64,000 nucleotides of DNA from Bagarius yarrelli (Eukaryota > Chordata > Actinopteri > Siluriformes > Sisoridae), in assembly GCA_005784505.1 (NCBI GenBank), contig VCAZ01000246.1, forward strand, positions 124,001 through 188,000. Reading direction: 5' to 3'. Of this stretch, positions 25,201-39,600 are shown piece after piece. How positions within the stretch are numbered: the first letter of the stretch is position 1; the number at the start of each line of letters is the position of its first letter. A model generated the notes under the pieces. It saw nothing but the letters and a program-made list of their open reading frames with translations. It made no database searches and had not been told where the DNA came from. The position numbers and the translations under genes are program-made.

Positions 25201-27240
25201 CACGCTGAGCTTCTGGTGGTGCCGTCCAACAACAGTGGCTACTCGTGTGAGTAAAAAACTGTGTAAAAAGTTCTGCTATGATTTGTTCTTATTTGTGGCT
25301 CTGCTTTGGTTCCTTGCGTAACAGTAGCTGAGATATGGTGAACTTCTGATAAATAAAGTGTGAAAAAACCCATCTGTTATTGATTCTCTTTACTGATATA
25401 ATAGAGCAGAGTTTTTCTGGTGATCTGTGAGTGTGAGTTATAGTCTATGGGCTCCTTGACTATGTTAAAATGTTTTCACTGAATTGAAGATAGCTGGAAG
25501 TACAGGATCTGTTCTATTAGCCAGATGTTTATTGTTACTAATTCTAAGAGGCCACCAAACCGGGATTAAAAGGGTGAGTCTGGTAACCTGCATAACGAAC
25601 CAAGCAAATGGTAAATGTAAAAAAAAATAGTGCAGTGCCTGCCTACGATTGGTCTGAGTGTGTGTTTGGTCCATGAGCACACTAATATCACTGGAAGTAA
25701 CAAAGCAACAGAGTTTTTGCCCCCTTATTAGAGGCAACAGAGTTTTTGCCCCCTTGTTAAAGCGGATTAAGATTTCTACAATGTAAAATCCGTCGTAATC
25801 CTGTGCATCGGGTTGCGGCATTAACTAGATTGCGTCAGCTCAGATAATTAGGTTATTATGTAATAGATACATATGTGTGTGCTAGCATAACAATTACACT
25901 GTCCATACTGAGGGACTTATTTATGTTTTTTGTTGTTGATTTTAGTTTTATGGTTCTCGAAACAGCAGCAAATAAATATTTGCACCCATTTTGGAGACAC
26001 TTGTAGCATTCAAAATTGAGTATGTACTTTCCCAACGTTCTATAGTCTGATTACAGGGAGTAGGAATGAAAATTGGGTGAACTTCATCCGCCATGTTGAT
26101 ATAGTCACATGACATACAACGTGCGATGATGTTTAATTGGAATGATGATAAACGAGTGAAATTTAACTACAAGAAAAATGTTTTTTTTTTTTCTGAAGTA
26201 TTTAAAGCTACTTTGCTATTTTGGACTGTCACAAGTCATCTCTCCTTCGGGATCATGAGAAAGTAAAGTGTCCATGGTATGTGTACTGAAGATTTCGGGC
26301 GGTCGCAGTAGATCATTCAGGAATTTTACACACTGTTTTTCTCATGCTGAGGATTTGGAAACACTTCACACACTCTATAATAATATGCAGGAATCCAGAG
26401 TTTCTTTAATTACCCAGTCTTTAAATAAATTAAATTCCTAGCTATACTCCTAAAAGAAATTGTTTATATATATAACCCAATATGGTGGAACCCCAAAGGG
26501 TTGATTATGTAAAACTATTTTAAAGAGCCCAATAAGGGTTCTTTATATCCAAGTTGGAGTTAGAACCTCTTTCTTCTTCTTCTTAGTTTTGTTATTATCA
26601 TGTTCAACATTAGGTAAGGAAATACGGAACATTTAGGGTTTTTTGGATTGTAATGAAACATGTGTAAACTACACTACTGTCTACATCCGTACCGAAGTGT
26701 CTCCATTATTTCAGTTTAGATGATGTGAATGTTCACACAATAAATTAGCTCTTTGATCTTTTCTAAAAATATTAATTATTAATGTGAATCACTGAGATAA
26801 TGGTTTTTGATGTTTCAATATAAAAGCTACATCACTCTTAAAGGACCCACAGAGAACCGCAGGTTCTATCAGCTCAGTATAAAATCCCAATCTCATATTT
26901 TAAAGACTTTCTAATAAAGGAATAAAGGGAAATCATAAGCCGGAGCAGAGACTGGATTCGCTCTGAAGTCGTATTAAAAGCTCTTCTCGTTAGTGGACAG
27001 AACAGGGTTCTGTACTTCCTGTGTAATATTTACAGTAACAGTTTTTAATCAGCTCCGTGTATAAGGTGTTAAACGGTACTTGACATCGTTTTCACACTAA
27101 ATTAATTTTGTCGTTTTTTTCTCCCTTAATTACGCCACCGTTTGTATGTAATCGACTGCCTAGTAATTACCAGGCACATTTAAAGGAGGTCTTTAGTGTA
27201 ATTATTTTTAACAGACTCTGTTTTGTCAGGGAGAGGGGGT

Positions 27241-27288
<48 letters not shown>

Positions 27289-29660
27289 CGATCGCACACA
27301 CAGAAAGCTATTAAAACCGTCAGTGTTTTATTTTTAGCTTTCAATCTTTGTGGTTTCTCTGCACTTTTAATTTGAAGCACTGACACTGGAGACTCCTTCC
27401 ATCCTCATCATGATACAATACTGATTATTTAATATTAAGGGTTTTTTTTAACAGGTAAACGTTGCCATCGTTACTGTAACGGACGATGTTGGGGTCCTCA
27501 TGAGGATCAATGTCAAATCTGTGAGTATTTATTAAATTGTGTTATTTCATTGTTGAATTTTTGTGTTTGGGCAATAAAACAGCTTTTAATCTATTAAACT
27601 CAACTTGGTCACGTGATTCATAAGTAAGTAAATGAAATAATGAGTAAAATTGAATAAATGCGAATAAATTTCACATGCAGTCAAATCAGGCAAAAAAACC
27701 CCAAGCCATCAGGTTTCAATCAATAATTAGAGATTATTTTTAGAGAGTGTTTAATGATGTGCTGGATTAAGAGCTATTCTATGAGTGATGATGCAATTTT
27801 GCTAAATTAACACTAATTTTGCATTTGATTATTAAAAAAATCTGAATTATATAAATACAAAAACTTATTTTATTTACAAAAAAACTTTTTTTATATAGTC
27901 TAAATTTAGGCAACCCTCCAAAATCTGGCAACACCGAAAGCATTAGTTACGCTTAAGTTCACAAAACAGTTAGCATTTTTTCAGCTATTAGTCAGCTATA
28001 TTTTAAAATATAAAATCAGGTACTGGGATCATCAGGGATGCCCCTTATTTAAATATTCAACAAAATTTTACCTTTTTTGAATATTTTTTACAACCATTTT
28101 ATACTCATACACTGTCTTTTGTAGTATTTATTCAAATTTGCGTTACTACAAAAATACAAATACATAAATACAAATTTATCTGTATGTTTTTAAATGAATG
28201 ATTATCTTTTCCTGATTTATTTTTTATCTGAATTTAAAGACAGCCTAAATGTAGAGAAAAATCTGGCAACCATATACAAATATTAAGTACTCACTCACAT
28301 ATTTGGATTTCATTAATACATATTTGTCACAGCGATTTCACTCTCTATCTCCTGTAATCGTAGCATTTATTAGCGTCTGAGTAGAAAAAATATGCTACAA
28401 TAAGGGGTTAAATCACCAACAGGTTACGTCAGACTCGTTTATTGTTCTTATAACAGACAGCAAATGGAGAACGTTAATTTATTTGGCAACCCTTTTTTAA
28501 AAAATCCTGACAAGTCCATCACATCCCTGGTTGCCTTTTCTTCCCACACGCTGCCTCCTCGTGACTCCTCTGATACGTCTATTGGAGGTTCGTATCGCAG
28601 CGTGGGTGATAATTACAGAGCGACTTGCCAAGTTCAGGTTGAGAGAAGGTTCCGGATCCAGAAACATATTGATACGGTTGACACACTGTACTTAACCAGT
28701 TACAGTAATTGCAGGGAATTGTCCAGCGTACAGTAGAGAGCGACAGATCACTTTTTTCCCTAAACTTTTTATGGTTGAATAAATTAAAAATAAATTATCG
28801 GGTTCTGTTAAAGGTGCATTGGTTAAAGTTGATTTTACTTGCTAACAATTAGCTGATGGAAATATTTGAATAATTTCCACTCCGTTAACTGTGAAATAAT
28901 CAACAGAAGATGCAGCTAAACACAAGGACAAGTAATGAATTAAAAGTCAGTGTTTAAACTAAAAACATTGCTATGTCTGAAGTCATGTATAAATTTGTAG
29001 TAGGGATGGACCGATTTATCAGCCACCGATATTTATCGAATGCTTTTTGATGAATTTAAAGCCATTTTCATATCAACAATACCATGAAAAGGGCTGTTAG
29101 TTTTTTTCTCGGCAAAATAATAAAATAGTTCGCAAAATAGAATTTTTACAAAGTATAGTTTATAGTCAGGCATGCGTCATGGATTGCAGTGCTTTAAATC
29201 ATGTGAGTAAAAATGCAAAAGCCATGTGTGCTAAATAGGTGTATTTGGCAAAAATGTCTGCTGTCTAGACCCTTTTCAATAAATCTTTGTTTGCTGATAA
29301 ACTTCTGCAGAAATATCAGAGAGGGTAGCATGTCTAGGAGTTTCAACACAACTGATTTAATTTGTCACCTGATAAAGCATTCTAAAATTAATTTTATGCT
29401 AAAAGTGGCTGGTACAATTTACAAAATTTCAGCCCAAAAGTCGTTTGGTAAAACTGATAGCTTTCAAAAAAATCCTATTGGTGCATCACCCATTCGTCTG
29501 ACATTTGAGTTACTGTGCATTTCCTGACTGTTAAAAAAGTCTGTTCTATATAGTATGATTACGAGGAGTATGAATAAAATTGGGACCTAGTACATCCGCC
29601 ATGTTGATATTGTCACATGGCATATGACATCACAGCACCGTGTATATATCGTTGGATGAT

Positions 29661-29736
<76 letters not shown>

Positions 29737-30562
29737 TGTGTCACAGAAGTGAGTACACCCCTTACATTTCTTGTAAATATTTATTACCCACAACACCACA
29801 GCACTGGCCCATTTGGATGATGATAAACGAGTAAAAGTTAAGCACAAGGAACAATGTTTATTTCCGAAAGGATTTAAAGTTACTTTAAAGGCCTCATCAC
29901 CGCTTTCTTTCCGCAATTTTGGAGTCGTTTCTCCCGAGGGATCATGGGATAGTAAATTTTTTTCAGAAGGAAGTAGTCTAAGTAGTATATCAATTAAAAA
30001 TTTTTTTTCACACACTCACTTACACACATTATTACATAGTATGGCAGTATCAGATTTTGGTCAGAGCCACTGTCTTTCACTAATGCTATTAAAGCTATAA
30101 AAAAGAAAAACAGAAAATATAAACCTAAATCTATCATGTAACTTAAGTAAAAATGTTGCTGTAAATAATAAGCAGTAAATATGTTGCGTATTAATAAACA
30201 GAATCTGCAGTGTGTCTCAGTAACAAAGTGTTTATGTGTGTGTTTGTGTGTCATTAACGAAGTGTTTGGTTTATGTGTGTGTTTGTGTGTCAGTAACGAA
30301 GACGGTGTGTGCTGATCAGTGTGACAGTCGCTGTTTCAGTCCTTTCGTCAGCGACTGCTGTCACCGCGAGTGTGCTGGAGGCTGTTCAGGACCCAAACAC
30401 ACCGACTGCTTCGTACGTCTTCTTTCTGTAACACTGATAATATCAACATCATTGTTTTTTAATCAGGTTGTTTTTTTTGTTGCTGTTTATTTAAAAAAAA
30501 TGGTAGGTAAGGATAGTAAGAACAATAATAAAAAAAATATACAGATTTCTGTTTATTTTTTA

Positions 30563-30613
<51 letters not shown>

Positions 30614-33600
30614 TGTTTACCTGTACAAATTAACCTGTAACAAATTAAATAAACAAAAAAATTATTTACTTCATTTGCTACATTTCTTCAACATTTTTTT
30701 TTTTTTTTTTATAATTAGTTTAATAAACCAAAAATGAAAGACATCAAATATTTTAGTAATAAAATGAAATGTGTGAATACATATTTAATATTACTTTACA
30801 CTGACTTCAATAAAAAATATATATTTATATATTTTGCAGCAAAATAAATACTTGGATAAGTAAATAAACATATTTTACATTTTTAAAGTTAACTAGAACT
30901 GTTGAGCCCATGAAAGAATAGAGAATTTATAGCGTAGTGGTTAAGTAGTTGAACAGCTAACTGGAGTTAGCAAGTAATTAAGTTACCACCTGGTGTCAGG
31001 GAGCGGTGGGGACATTGGTGTCTTAGGATGGAAGATACTTTCAAACTCCACTGTCCGCTGCTGGTCCTGAAACCACGCCCACTTCATATCAACCTCTTCC
31101 TCATATCATCGTTCTGGGGAAATTTAATTAGGGAGACAAACTGTTTTGTAAATGTTTGCAATCCAGAAGTATGTGTTTATGTAAGGAAGGCATAACTAAC
31201 TAGAAAACTGTAGGCTATAACGAACACTTATGACGGTAACTCGTTGAGCTCTGTTATGGGAAGGGGCCATGCTCGCTGACTCGATTTCATCATCGAGTCA
31301 GGATTTTAGCTCCGCCCATAAAAATTCAATAATGAGAACTTTTTCTAAACACATAATAAATGTTAGAAATGCTTTGCTGAAACATTTTACAAAGACTATG
31401 AACACTGTAGTACTATGAGTTAGACTATGGAGTTAGACTATGGAGTTATAGTCTAAACAGTCTAAATTCATAGTTCAGTACTACAGTGTTCATAGTCTTT
31501 GTAAAATGCTTTAGCAAAGCATTTCTAACATTTATCATGTGTTTAGAAAAAGTTCTCAGAATTGATTTTTCACAGATTTCAAATTTAAAAAATAATGTAT
31601 GTTTTTTATATTGATGTTTTAAAAGCTGAGGTCCTCATTATGACCTCTTTTTTAAATACTCTAGAATCATTTATTATTCGTGTCTAAACTTGACATTAAT
31701 CAGAGTCAATTATGTTGCAGGCCTGTACGAACTTTAATGACAGTGGCGCTTGTGTGACTCAGTGTCCTCAACCCTTCATCTACAATTCCACCAGTTTCCA
31801 GCTGGATCACAACCCCAATGCCAAATACACCTACGGGGCGTTCTGTGTCAAGAAATGTCCGTGTAAGTGTAATGTGTTTGTGTTTATAACCCTGCGGTGG
31901 TTAAGCGATAAACAAAGACTAAACTTGACTTAGCTTGGTTTGACTAGACTATAACCCAAACATAAACTCACCAGACAGCGGTACAGGGGACAATATCTCA
32001 GACGACAAAAGAGTTATACATACACCAAACTAAACTGGGGAACATTAACTATACAATACAAACCTGAATACAATTAGGAAACAATAATCCAATGACAAGA
32101 CAAGACAACATAAACATTAAGCACATAAGCTAGAACATACACATGACATTTACAGTCTCACTGTTACGGAGGTAGTGTCCAGGGGATGGAGGTTCAGACC
32201 TGTGAAGCTCCGGCCGACCTGCACCTTGGGACAACGGGAGGCTGTGGTAACATGGAGGGCTGAAAAGTAAAACGGGGCTGATCCCAGCTTCACCTCTGTA
32301 GGACCCCCCCATATATTTATAAAAGGCTTTTGTGGTTGGACAGTCTTTGGCTTGGCCGCCATGACATAAACTGATAAAATAAATAATGATCTGTGCTTGA
32401 ATTTTCCTCTAGATAACTTCGTGGTGGACCACAGCTCCTGTGTTCGAGCCTGTCCGAGCAACAAGATGGAGGTGGAGGAGAACCACATCAGGATGTGTGT
32501 CCCCTGCACAGACATATGTCCTAAAGGTGTGCAGAAAAACTGAGACAATAAAAACTGTAATAAATGTGTTTTATTTCTTTTACACCACAGCAAAATACAT
32601 TAATGATTGTAATTATTTATTAATTAAAGATTTATATATTATACTCTAATTAGATTAATGCTACGGAATATTGCGGAAATCGAGCATATGTGTAATTCGA
32701 CCAATCAGAAAGCATTACGTCATGGACAGGTAACATCATCGACCAGGAAGTAATGCTATATAAACACAAGTGGCAATGTGACTCAGTAAGGTCTTTTTCT
32801 TCAGCTTGTGTGTGTGTGTAAGTAAAAGAAATTATGCCAAAAAGAAAGCTAAAAATGTACACTGAGAAAAAAAGAAATTGAGAAGGAATTTGAGCAGTGT
32901 GTTTATCCACGTCAGCGATTTATTTTGGGCACAGACACACACACGCAGTGTGTTCGCTGCCAGGGGGTGGAGTATGCACAGTCGCTGCTTGAGAGCACTG
33001 ACTGCGAGTATTGTGAGTGTTTACCAATGCGTGCGCCCCGCTCTTGTCTGGCAATCTGCTGTGGCTCAGCGCAGGCTGATGTCTTGGGGCTCCCAAGAGA
33101 ACTTTGCAGAGTAATATGAGACGGGCCTAGCCTTATCTCCCTCCCCAACTGCTAGCTTTGTGGGCCTCGAACTGGCTACAGAAGCTTACAGAATACTTTT
33201 CCCCAGGGAGAGACCAAGCTTCAGCTTTCACCTTCTGAGGAGGTGGATGCCATGAGCATTGATAGGAGTTTTGGGAGTCGCCACCATGCTTCCCAGCATA
33301 TGAGGAGCTTGTGGGGGTTATGACTAGAGCTGCGCTTAAGTTAAATAACAAGTGGGCAGCTGAAAAAAGAATTTTCATCCATGAAGTGAGCTAGACAAAT
33401 GAAGGGTCTTCCATTATAAACCTTATACTGTGAGAATTTTTAGTGGCTATGGTGTGCCTTATTAAAACATAGCTACCAGGCAATGCCTGTGGCATCATCT
33501 TTGAGGGCCTCTAAGCTCTTACCAAGGTTGAGGGACCTGGACGAAGAAAGGAAGTTAGAGCTCGAATTGTACAGGGCCAGACTTATTTCCTAGTGCCACC

Positions 33601-36600
33601 AAAGAGACAGCAAGAGCCATTAGCTATTCCATGGCAGCTATGTAGCTTTGAGAGTCATCTGTTGCTAAGCATTTTTGGTATAGAGGAAAAGGACAAGGCC
33701 TCTTCATTATTACTACAGTTGATATTGGTGCAGTTCCAAGAGAAAATACAATCTTCAGCAAAAATACAATCTTCAGCATTCCATATGTACCTACCTCACC
33801 ACTCAAAGACATGTTCTTTCATTTATCCATCCTTCCTTAGCACAGGAAGTTCCTAAGGTTTGCTATTGGGTTAAAGCATCCCAATAACAAATACCTCTCC
33901 CTGTCACCCTGCACGTTCACTAAAATTTATAGATGCTGTGCTGACTCCAAGGCATCCGCATATTAAACTACATAGAAGACTGTCTAATTTTGGCAAGGTC
34001 ACATCAGCAGATGGTCCAACATCAAGATGTCACACATATCCAAAGGCTAAGAATAGTAGTCAACACAAAATAGTGTGCTCTCCCCAGCTCAGATCGTTAC
34101 CTACTTAGGGGTTGTCTGGGACTGACAATAGAGGCCAGGTTGATGCAATGCTAGCGACTGCAAGGGAATTCTTATTGGGCTATCATTCACCATCACGCAG
34201 CTTCAGACACTATTTGTCCTTATGGCAGCAGCGTCCAACATAATACTATTGGACTGGACTGCTGCTCATAAGACTACAGCGGTGGCTAAAAACTAAGGGT
34301 ATTAAGGGTATTAAGGATAAAACCTGGGCAATTTACTTAGCAAAATGCAAGGTTTCGCGACGATGCCTTTTAGTCTTAGATAGATGAAGGGATTTGTTCC
34401 TGGTGCAAGGTCTGCAACTGGGGGTAGTCTGTCATCATGTAACACCTATGACAGATGCCTCCTTCACAGGCTGGGAAACAAGATAGAGTTGCGGAAAAGC
34501 TGTGGAACGATATTTATCTTTCCTGGCACATAAATTGCCTAGAGATGCTATACATATCTAAACAGCTGGCATGTATTACCATGCACAGACAACATATCGG
34601 CGGTTGCTTATATCAACCACCAAAGGGGAGCCAGATTGTTTAGTGAAATTATAGAAAATGTTGCATGTTGGGAGCAGTGTATATCCCTGTGTCCTTGAAT
34701 CAGGAACAGACATCCTGGCAAGGCAGGGGCTGGGGCTCAGGGAATAGAGACTCCAACCAGAAGTGGTGGCGCACTTATGGAAATGGCTTGGCCAAGCTTG
34801 GTTCCCGAACCTGGTGTCTCTCCTGGTCGGCCATCCTATACAGGTAATCATAAGGAGCGACCTCCTCTTACAAGCAGGAGGAGTCTTAGTGCACCCCTAC
34901 CTGTAATTATGAAAACTGTGGGCACAGCTCCTAAAGGGGCACAGCTTCTAGCAGAAGGTCTTTTGACTGAAGTTGAGCTCATAATCTAGTATAGAGCTCC
35001 AACTACAAGGAAATTTGTTTAAATTCCGGCAAAAATGGATCTCTACAGGGCCAACACTGTCCATCCTGAATGTATATGTAGCAGCCTTAGCTGCTTTCCA
35101 TGCCCCTGTGGGTGGCAAATCAGTGATCAGGGACCCACTAGTATTGAGGTTTCTTCGTATCACAAGAAGGCATAGGCCTGCATGACAACTAAGATTTTAG
35201 TCATGGAGTCGGGTTAAATTGTTGAAGAGACTAACTAAACCCGCCAATAAAGCAGCCATTGAAGAGACAATGAGCATATGGCTCTTGCTATTGGGAGTAC
35301 CACTACCAGACATTTGTAAGGCTGTGGGACGGGCTACCCCGTATACATTTGTCCGGTTTTACAATCTTAACCTAGCCACAATTTCTAAGTCCAGGGTTCT
35401 TGTATCACACAGTCCCCACTGGAACATTAATTTGTTGCTATGTTGACATGGGTGTTGACACAGCTTGAGTTCCTAAAAGGGGAATGTCTCTAGGTTATGT
35501 ATTTAAGCATGGTTCACCGAGGGAACAAAATGCTGCATTGGCTACCATACCAAGGCGCACTGCCACTCGTGTTTATATAGCGTTACTTCCTGGTAGATGA
35601 TGTCACCCACTTTCATAACAAAATATTGAATTTTTTTTTACAAAAATCTACAAAAATAAGTGATTGTTCATTTATTCATTTTTCCTTGTTTGACCGTTTC
35701 TTAGTTTGTTTTTTTTAAATTTCTTTCTTTTTTTGCCTGTTATAGTTTTACCCTTTAATATTTTAGTTTTTATACTTCTTCGACATTAACTAAATCCTTC
35801 CTCAGGCGAAACAGTTTAAAAGTTTAGTTAAGTTTTAGACTGGGTTGTTTTGTGTGTATGTGTGTATTCAAGTGTGTGATGGAATCGGGACGGGCAGTTT
35901 ACACACGGCACAGACCGTCGATTCCAGCAACATCAACAAGTTTATCAACTGCACCAAAATCAACGGCAACCTGATTTTCCTCGTCACTGGAATTAAAGGG
36001 TGAGGAATGTGTTCGTCTCTTTTCTGAAAAACATTTACTAAATCATATATATTATTTATTAATAAAAGTGGGTGTACATTTTTTTAAATTCCACATCTTA
36101 TTTTTCTTAATTTTAAACAAATTTGATCAAGGATGTTCCACAGGCCGTAGGTGTTTTATCCAAATGCTTTGTTTGATCTTGATGCTGGATAAAACCCCAA
36201 AATACAACAATTAATTGATTTGTTTGTGTTTGAGACTTTGCTGTGTTTTTGTGTTTATTGTTTAGCCCTTTTGGCTTTTTGTTTGTTTGTTTTTTTTGTT
36301 TTGATGTGTTTTCTAAATTTCTGTTTAGTTTTTCTTTGCTGATTTTATTTTTTGGGTTAGGGGTTAGGGTTAGGGTTAGGAGTAAGGGTTAGGGTTAGGA
36401 GTAAGGGTTAGGGTTAGGGTTAGGAGTAAGGGTTAGGGTTAGGAGTAAGGGTTAGGGTTAGGGTTAGGGTTAGGGTTAGGGTTAGGGTTAGGGTTATGGT
36501 TAACCCTATTCAGTTGATGAGTTTTCGATGTTGTTTTTCTGTTGTGCTTTAAATTTGTTTGCAATGTTTTAATTGTTTGTAATTTCTTGTGTTTATACTT

Positions 36601-39600
36601 TTGTTAGGTTTCTATTTTGTTTTTTCTTTACTGTGTTTTTAGTTTGTTGGGTTTTTGGTTTGTTAGCTTTTGTGTTTTACTCTGATTGAATTTACACATA
36701 ATGTTGTGATTTTGTTATCTTTTCTCTCCCGTCATGGCAGAGACATGTATCACGGGATCGCAGCTCTGGACCCCGAACGCCTGAGCGTCTTCCGCACCGT
36801 CCGAGAGATTACAGGTGAGCTCAACACCCACACAAACACACAATACAGTTCCATAACCATGTTCACTGCAAAATAATTGAATTTAGGAGCATTTTAAAGG
36901 GTGTGATATGACAACATAAGTTTTGCCTTTATACTTTTTTACGTTACTTTGGTGTTTTAAGCTTTGTTGTGTTTCTGGTTTACAGGTTGTAGATTTAGTT
37001 TTGTTGGTTTTTGCTGTTGTGGTGTTTCCTTGTAAGAGCTATGTGTTGCTATATCCTGTTAGGCCACCAGAGGGCAACCAGTACAGGGTTGTCAGGGACT
37101 CTGTTTCAGTTATCCAGTGTTCTGTGTGTCACATGCTCATCTCTTGTTGTGTTGCTTTTATGGGTTTTTGCTTTGTGTTTATTTGTAACGTTTCTTTCGG
37201 TTTATGTCAGTTTGTGGGTTTTATATTTTGTATGTGAGGTGTATGTTTTTTTTCTGTATTTTTGTCTACGTTAACATCCCATTAGTGACAATCAGGTTTT
37301 TTTTTGTGTTGTTTTTGGATTTATTGTTTTTTAAAAGTTTTGTTTTAGTGTTTTTAAGATTTGCTATACTGTCGGTTTGGTTTTGGGGTTTTTTTTGTTT
37401 GGTATTTTAAATTTATTTTTTAATACAATTTTATTCAGCTTTGTTTTAATTCATTTTTTAGGGCTGTTGTCGATTTTTTTTTATCGTTTTGCTGTAATGT
37501 TTTTAAATTGTTTTAATGTTATTTACATGTTTTTCGTTTATAGTTTTTGTTTTGTTTTGTGTGGTAAGATTATAATTTTTTATTTGCTGTATCAATGTTG
37601 GTTTCATTCATATTTTTTAAAAATATTACTTTTATTTCTATAACTTTGTTTGTTTGTTTATTTATTTATTCATTTTTGGATGTTCTGTAGAGTTGTGGGT
37701 CAATTTGTATTGTTTATTTTCCGGGTTTTTGTGTGTTTGTTTTTTGGTATGCTGTAATGTTGTGTTTCAGGTTTCTTGTTATGGTGTTGGTGTCGTTGCT
37801 ACATTTCTGATTTTCTTTTTATGTTGTTAAAAATTTTTGTTTTATATTGTGTTGTGTTTTTCGTTTTTTTGCTGGTCTGCTTGGTAAATGTCGGTCAGCC
37901 ATTGGTTATAGTGTGATTTTGGTTGCTGTTGTGAGGAAACAAAAGTAAACATCACAAGCATTTATAAGGCTTTGATTAAAAAAAAAAATTATCTGTTGTC
38001 TTTCTATGACTTGATACTTAATAGCCTGGCGGTTTGTGTGGTTTAGGAGTCAGATGGTTCAGTTGAGAGCGTTAGATGGGATCTCTAACCCTCGAGTGAC
38101 TCAGCGGCAGGTTTTATTGGTGAAGGGAAGACATTTCTTTTAAATATGACAGGAAATAGGTGTCCGGAGTGCATTAAAGGAAGGCAGTGAGAACTCCTAC
38201 TGCCAGAATTTTTAGATGTATTGCAGTCTGGAGAGTTAGAAAAAACGTCGAAAGCGATGTAATTATAAAAGGCTCTGTAAAACTGAGCGTGATGTCGTAC
38301 CAAATGACTTGATTAAACGGAGCAACAAACGAAACAATAAAGTGAAGTCTCATATTAAAGCTTTCTGTCACTTCGAACCCCAGCCGTGGCACCGCTAACA
38401 GCTAATATCATCAAACGCTACTTTCGTAATGCTCGAGCTGACACACAGCAAGAGCCACCAGACTTTATTTTTAACTCCCTTTTAACTCCATCAGTTTTTC
38501 TATTTCTAAGTGTCTTTGTGTAGAAAAAACACCCACAAAGGCTTAAATATCATCTTCAGGCTTTTACTGTAGTTTTCTGTATATGATTTTATAAAATTAA
38601 CGACCTTTTCTGCCCGCATCGTCAATATAGTTTTTCAAGACACTTTAAAATATATTTGTATAAAAATATTTAAAATGTCTAAGAAACTAAATCGACGATC
38701 CTGACAGGTAAAGTTGTTTTTTTTTGTTTTTCTTTTTGATATTTTTCTTTTAAGGTTTAGATTAAAATCAATTATACAAAATCTGAAATAAAATGTAGAG
38801 TTTTAAACGTTTATTTAAGATCAATTTATTTGTTTAAATAATCAACACATATTTTCAGCAGAGTTTTAACCAGCCCTGTTGAATTCTCATCTCTGATTGG
38901 TCAGTTTAGAAAGCATGTTAAGAACAAAATAAAAATAAATGTACAATCTTTTTTATTTTCATAAGGAGACAATCGTGTGATTGTTTTATAGAAAAAAAAA
39001 CCCTTAAGATAAGATGGTTTGGGATCAATTGTAAAAAAAGTGTTAAAATTAATCATAGCTGGGTTTTTTTTTTGGCATAAATTTAATGTGAATATAAAAT
39101 GATAAAAAAAAAACTAATTGCAGAAACAGAACAGTAGAACAATAACCGTACTAACCGCCTGCAGGAACAGTACAGTAGAACAATAACCGAGTGCAGGAAC
39201 AGTACAGTAGAACAGTAAAACAATAACGTAACCGAGTAGAACCAGAGAACAGTACAGTAGAACAGGAACAGTACAGTAGAACAATAACCGAGTGCAGGAA
39301 CAGTACAGTAGAACAGTAACCGAGTGCAGGAACAGTACAGTAGAACAGTAACCGAGTGCAGGAACAGTACAGTAGAACAATAACCGAGTGCAAGGAACAG
39401 TACAGTAGAACAATAACCGAGTGCAGGAACAGTCACAGTAAACAATAACCGACTGCAGGAACAGTACAGTAGAACAATAACAGTAACCGAGTGCAGGAAC
39501 AGTACAGTAGAACAGTAACCGACTGCAGAAACAGTACAGTGAACAGTAGAAACAGTAACCGACTGCAGGAACAGTACAGTAGAACAGTAACCGACAGGAA

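Larger units (their letters stand above)
25247..27454. other. Intron 4
   Basis: 2.2 kb. Contains one member of a dispersed repeat (26035-26350) and a CA microsatellite (27241-27287). A short direct duplication 'agagtttttgcccccttatt'/'agagtttttgcccccttgtt' sits at 25710-25757. Nothing else recognised. Confidence 0.8.

Noticed and set aside
29617..29834. ORFs over the TA repeat
   Set aside because: Tyr/Ile alternation is a TA microsatellite translation.
36923..37643. Overlapping hydrophobic + strand ORFs in intron 10
   Set aside because: Produced by T/G-rich sequence; no domain, no splice logic, inside the erbb4 intron.
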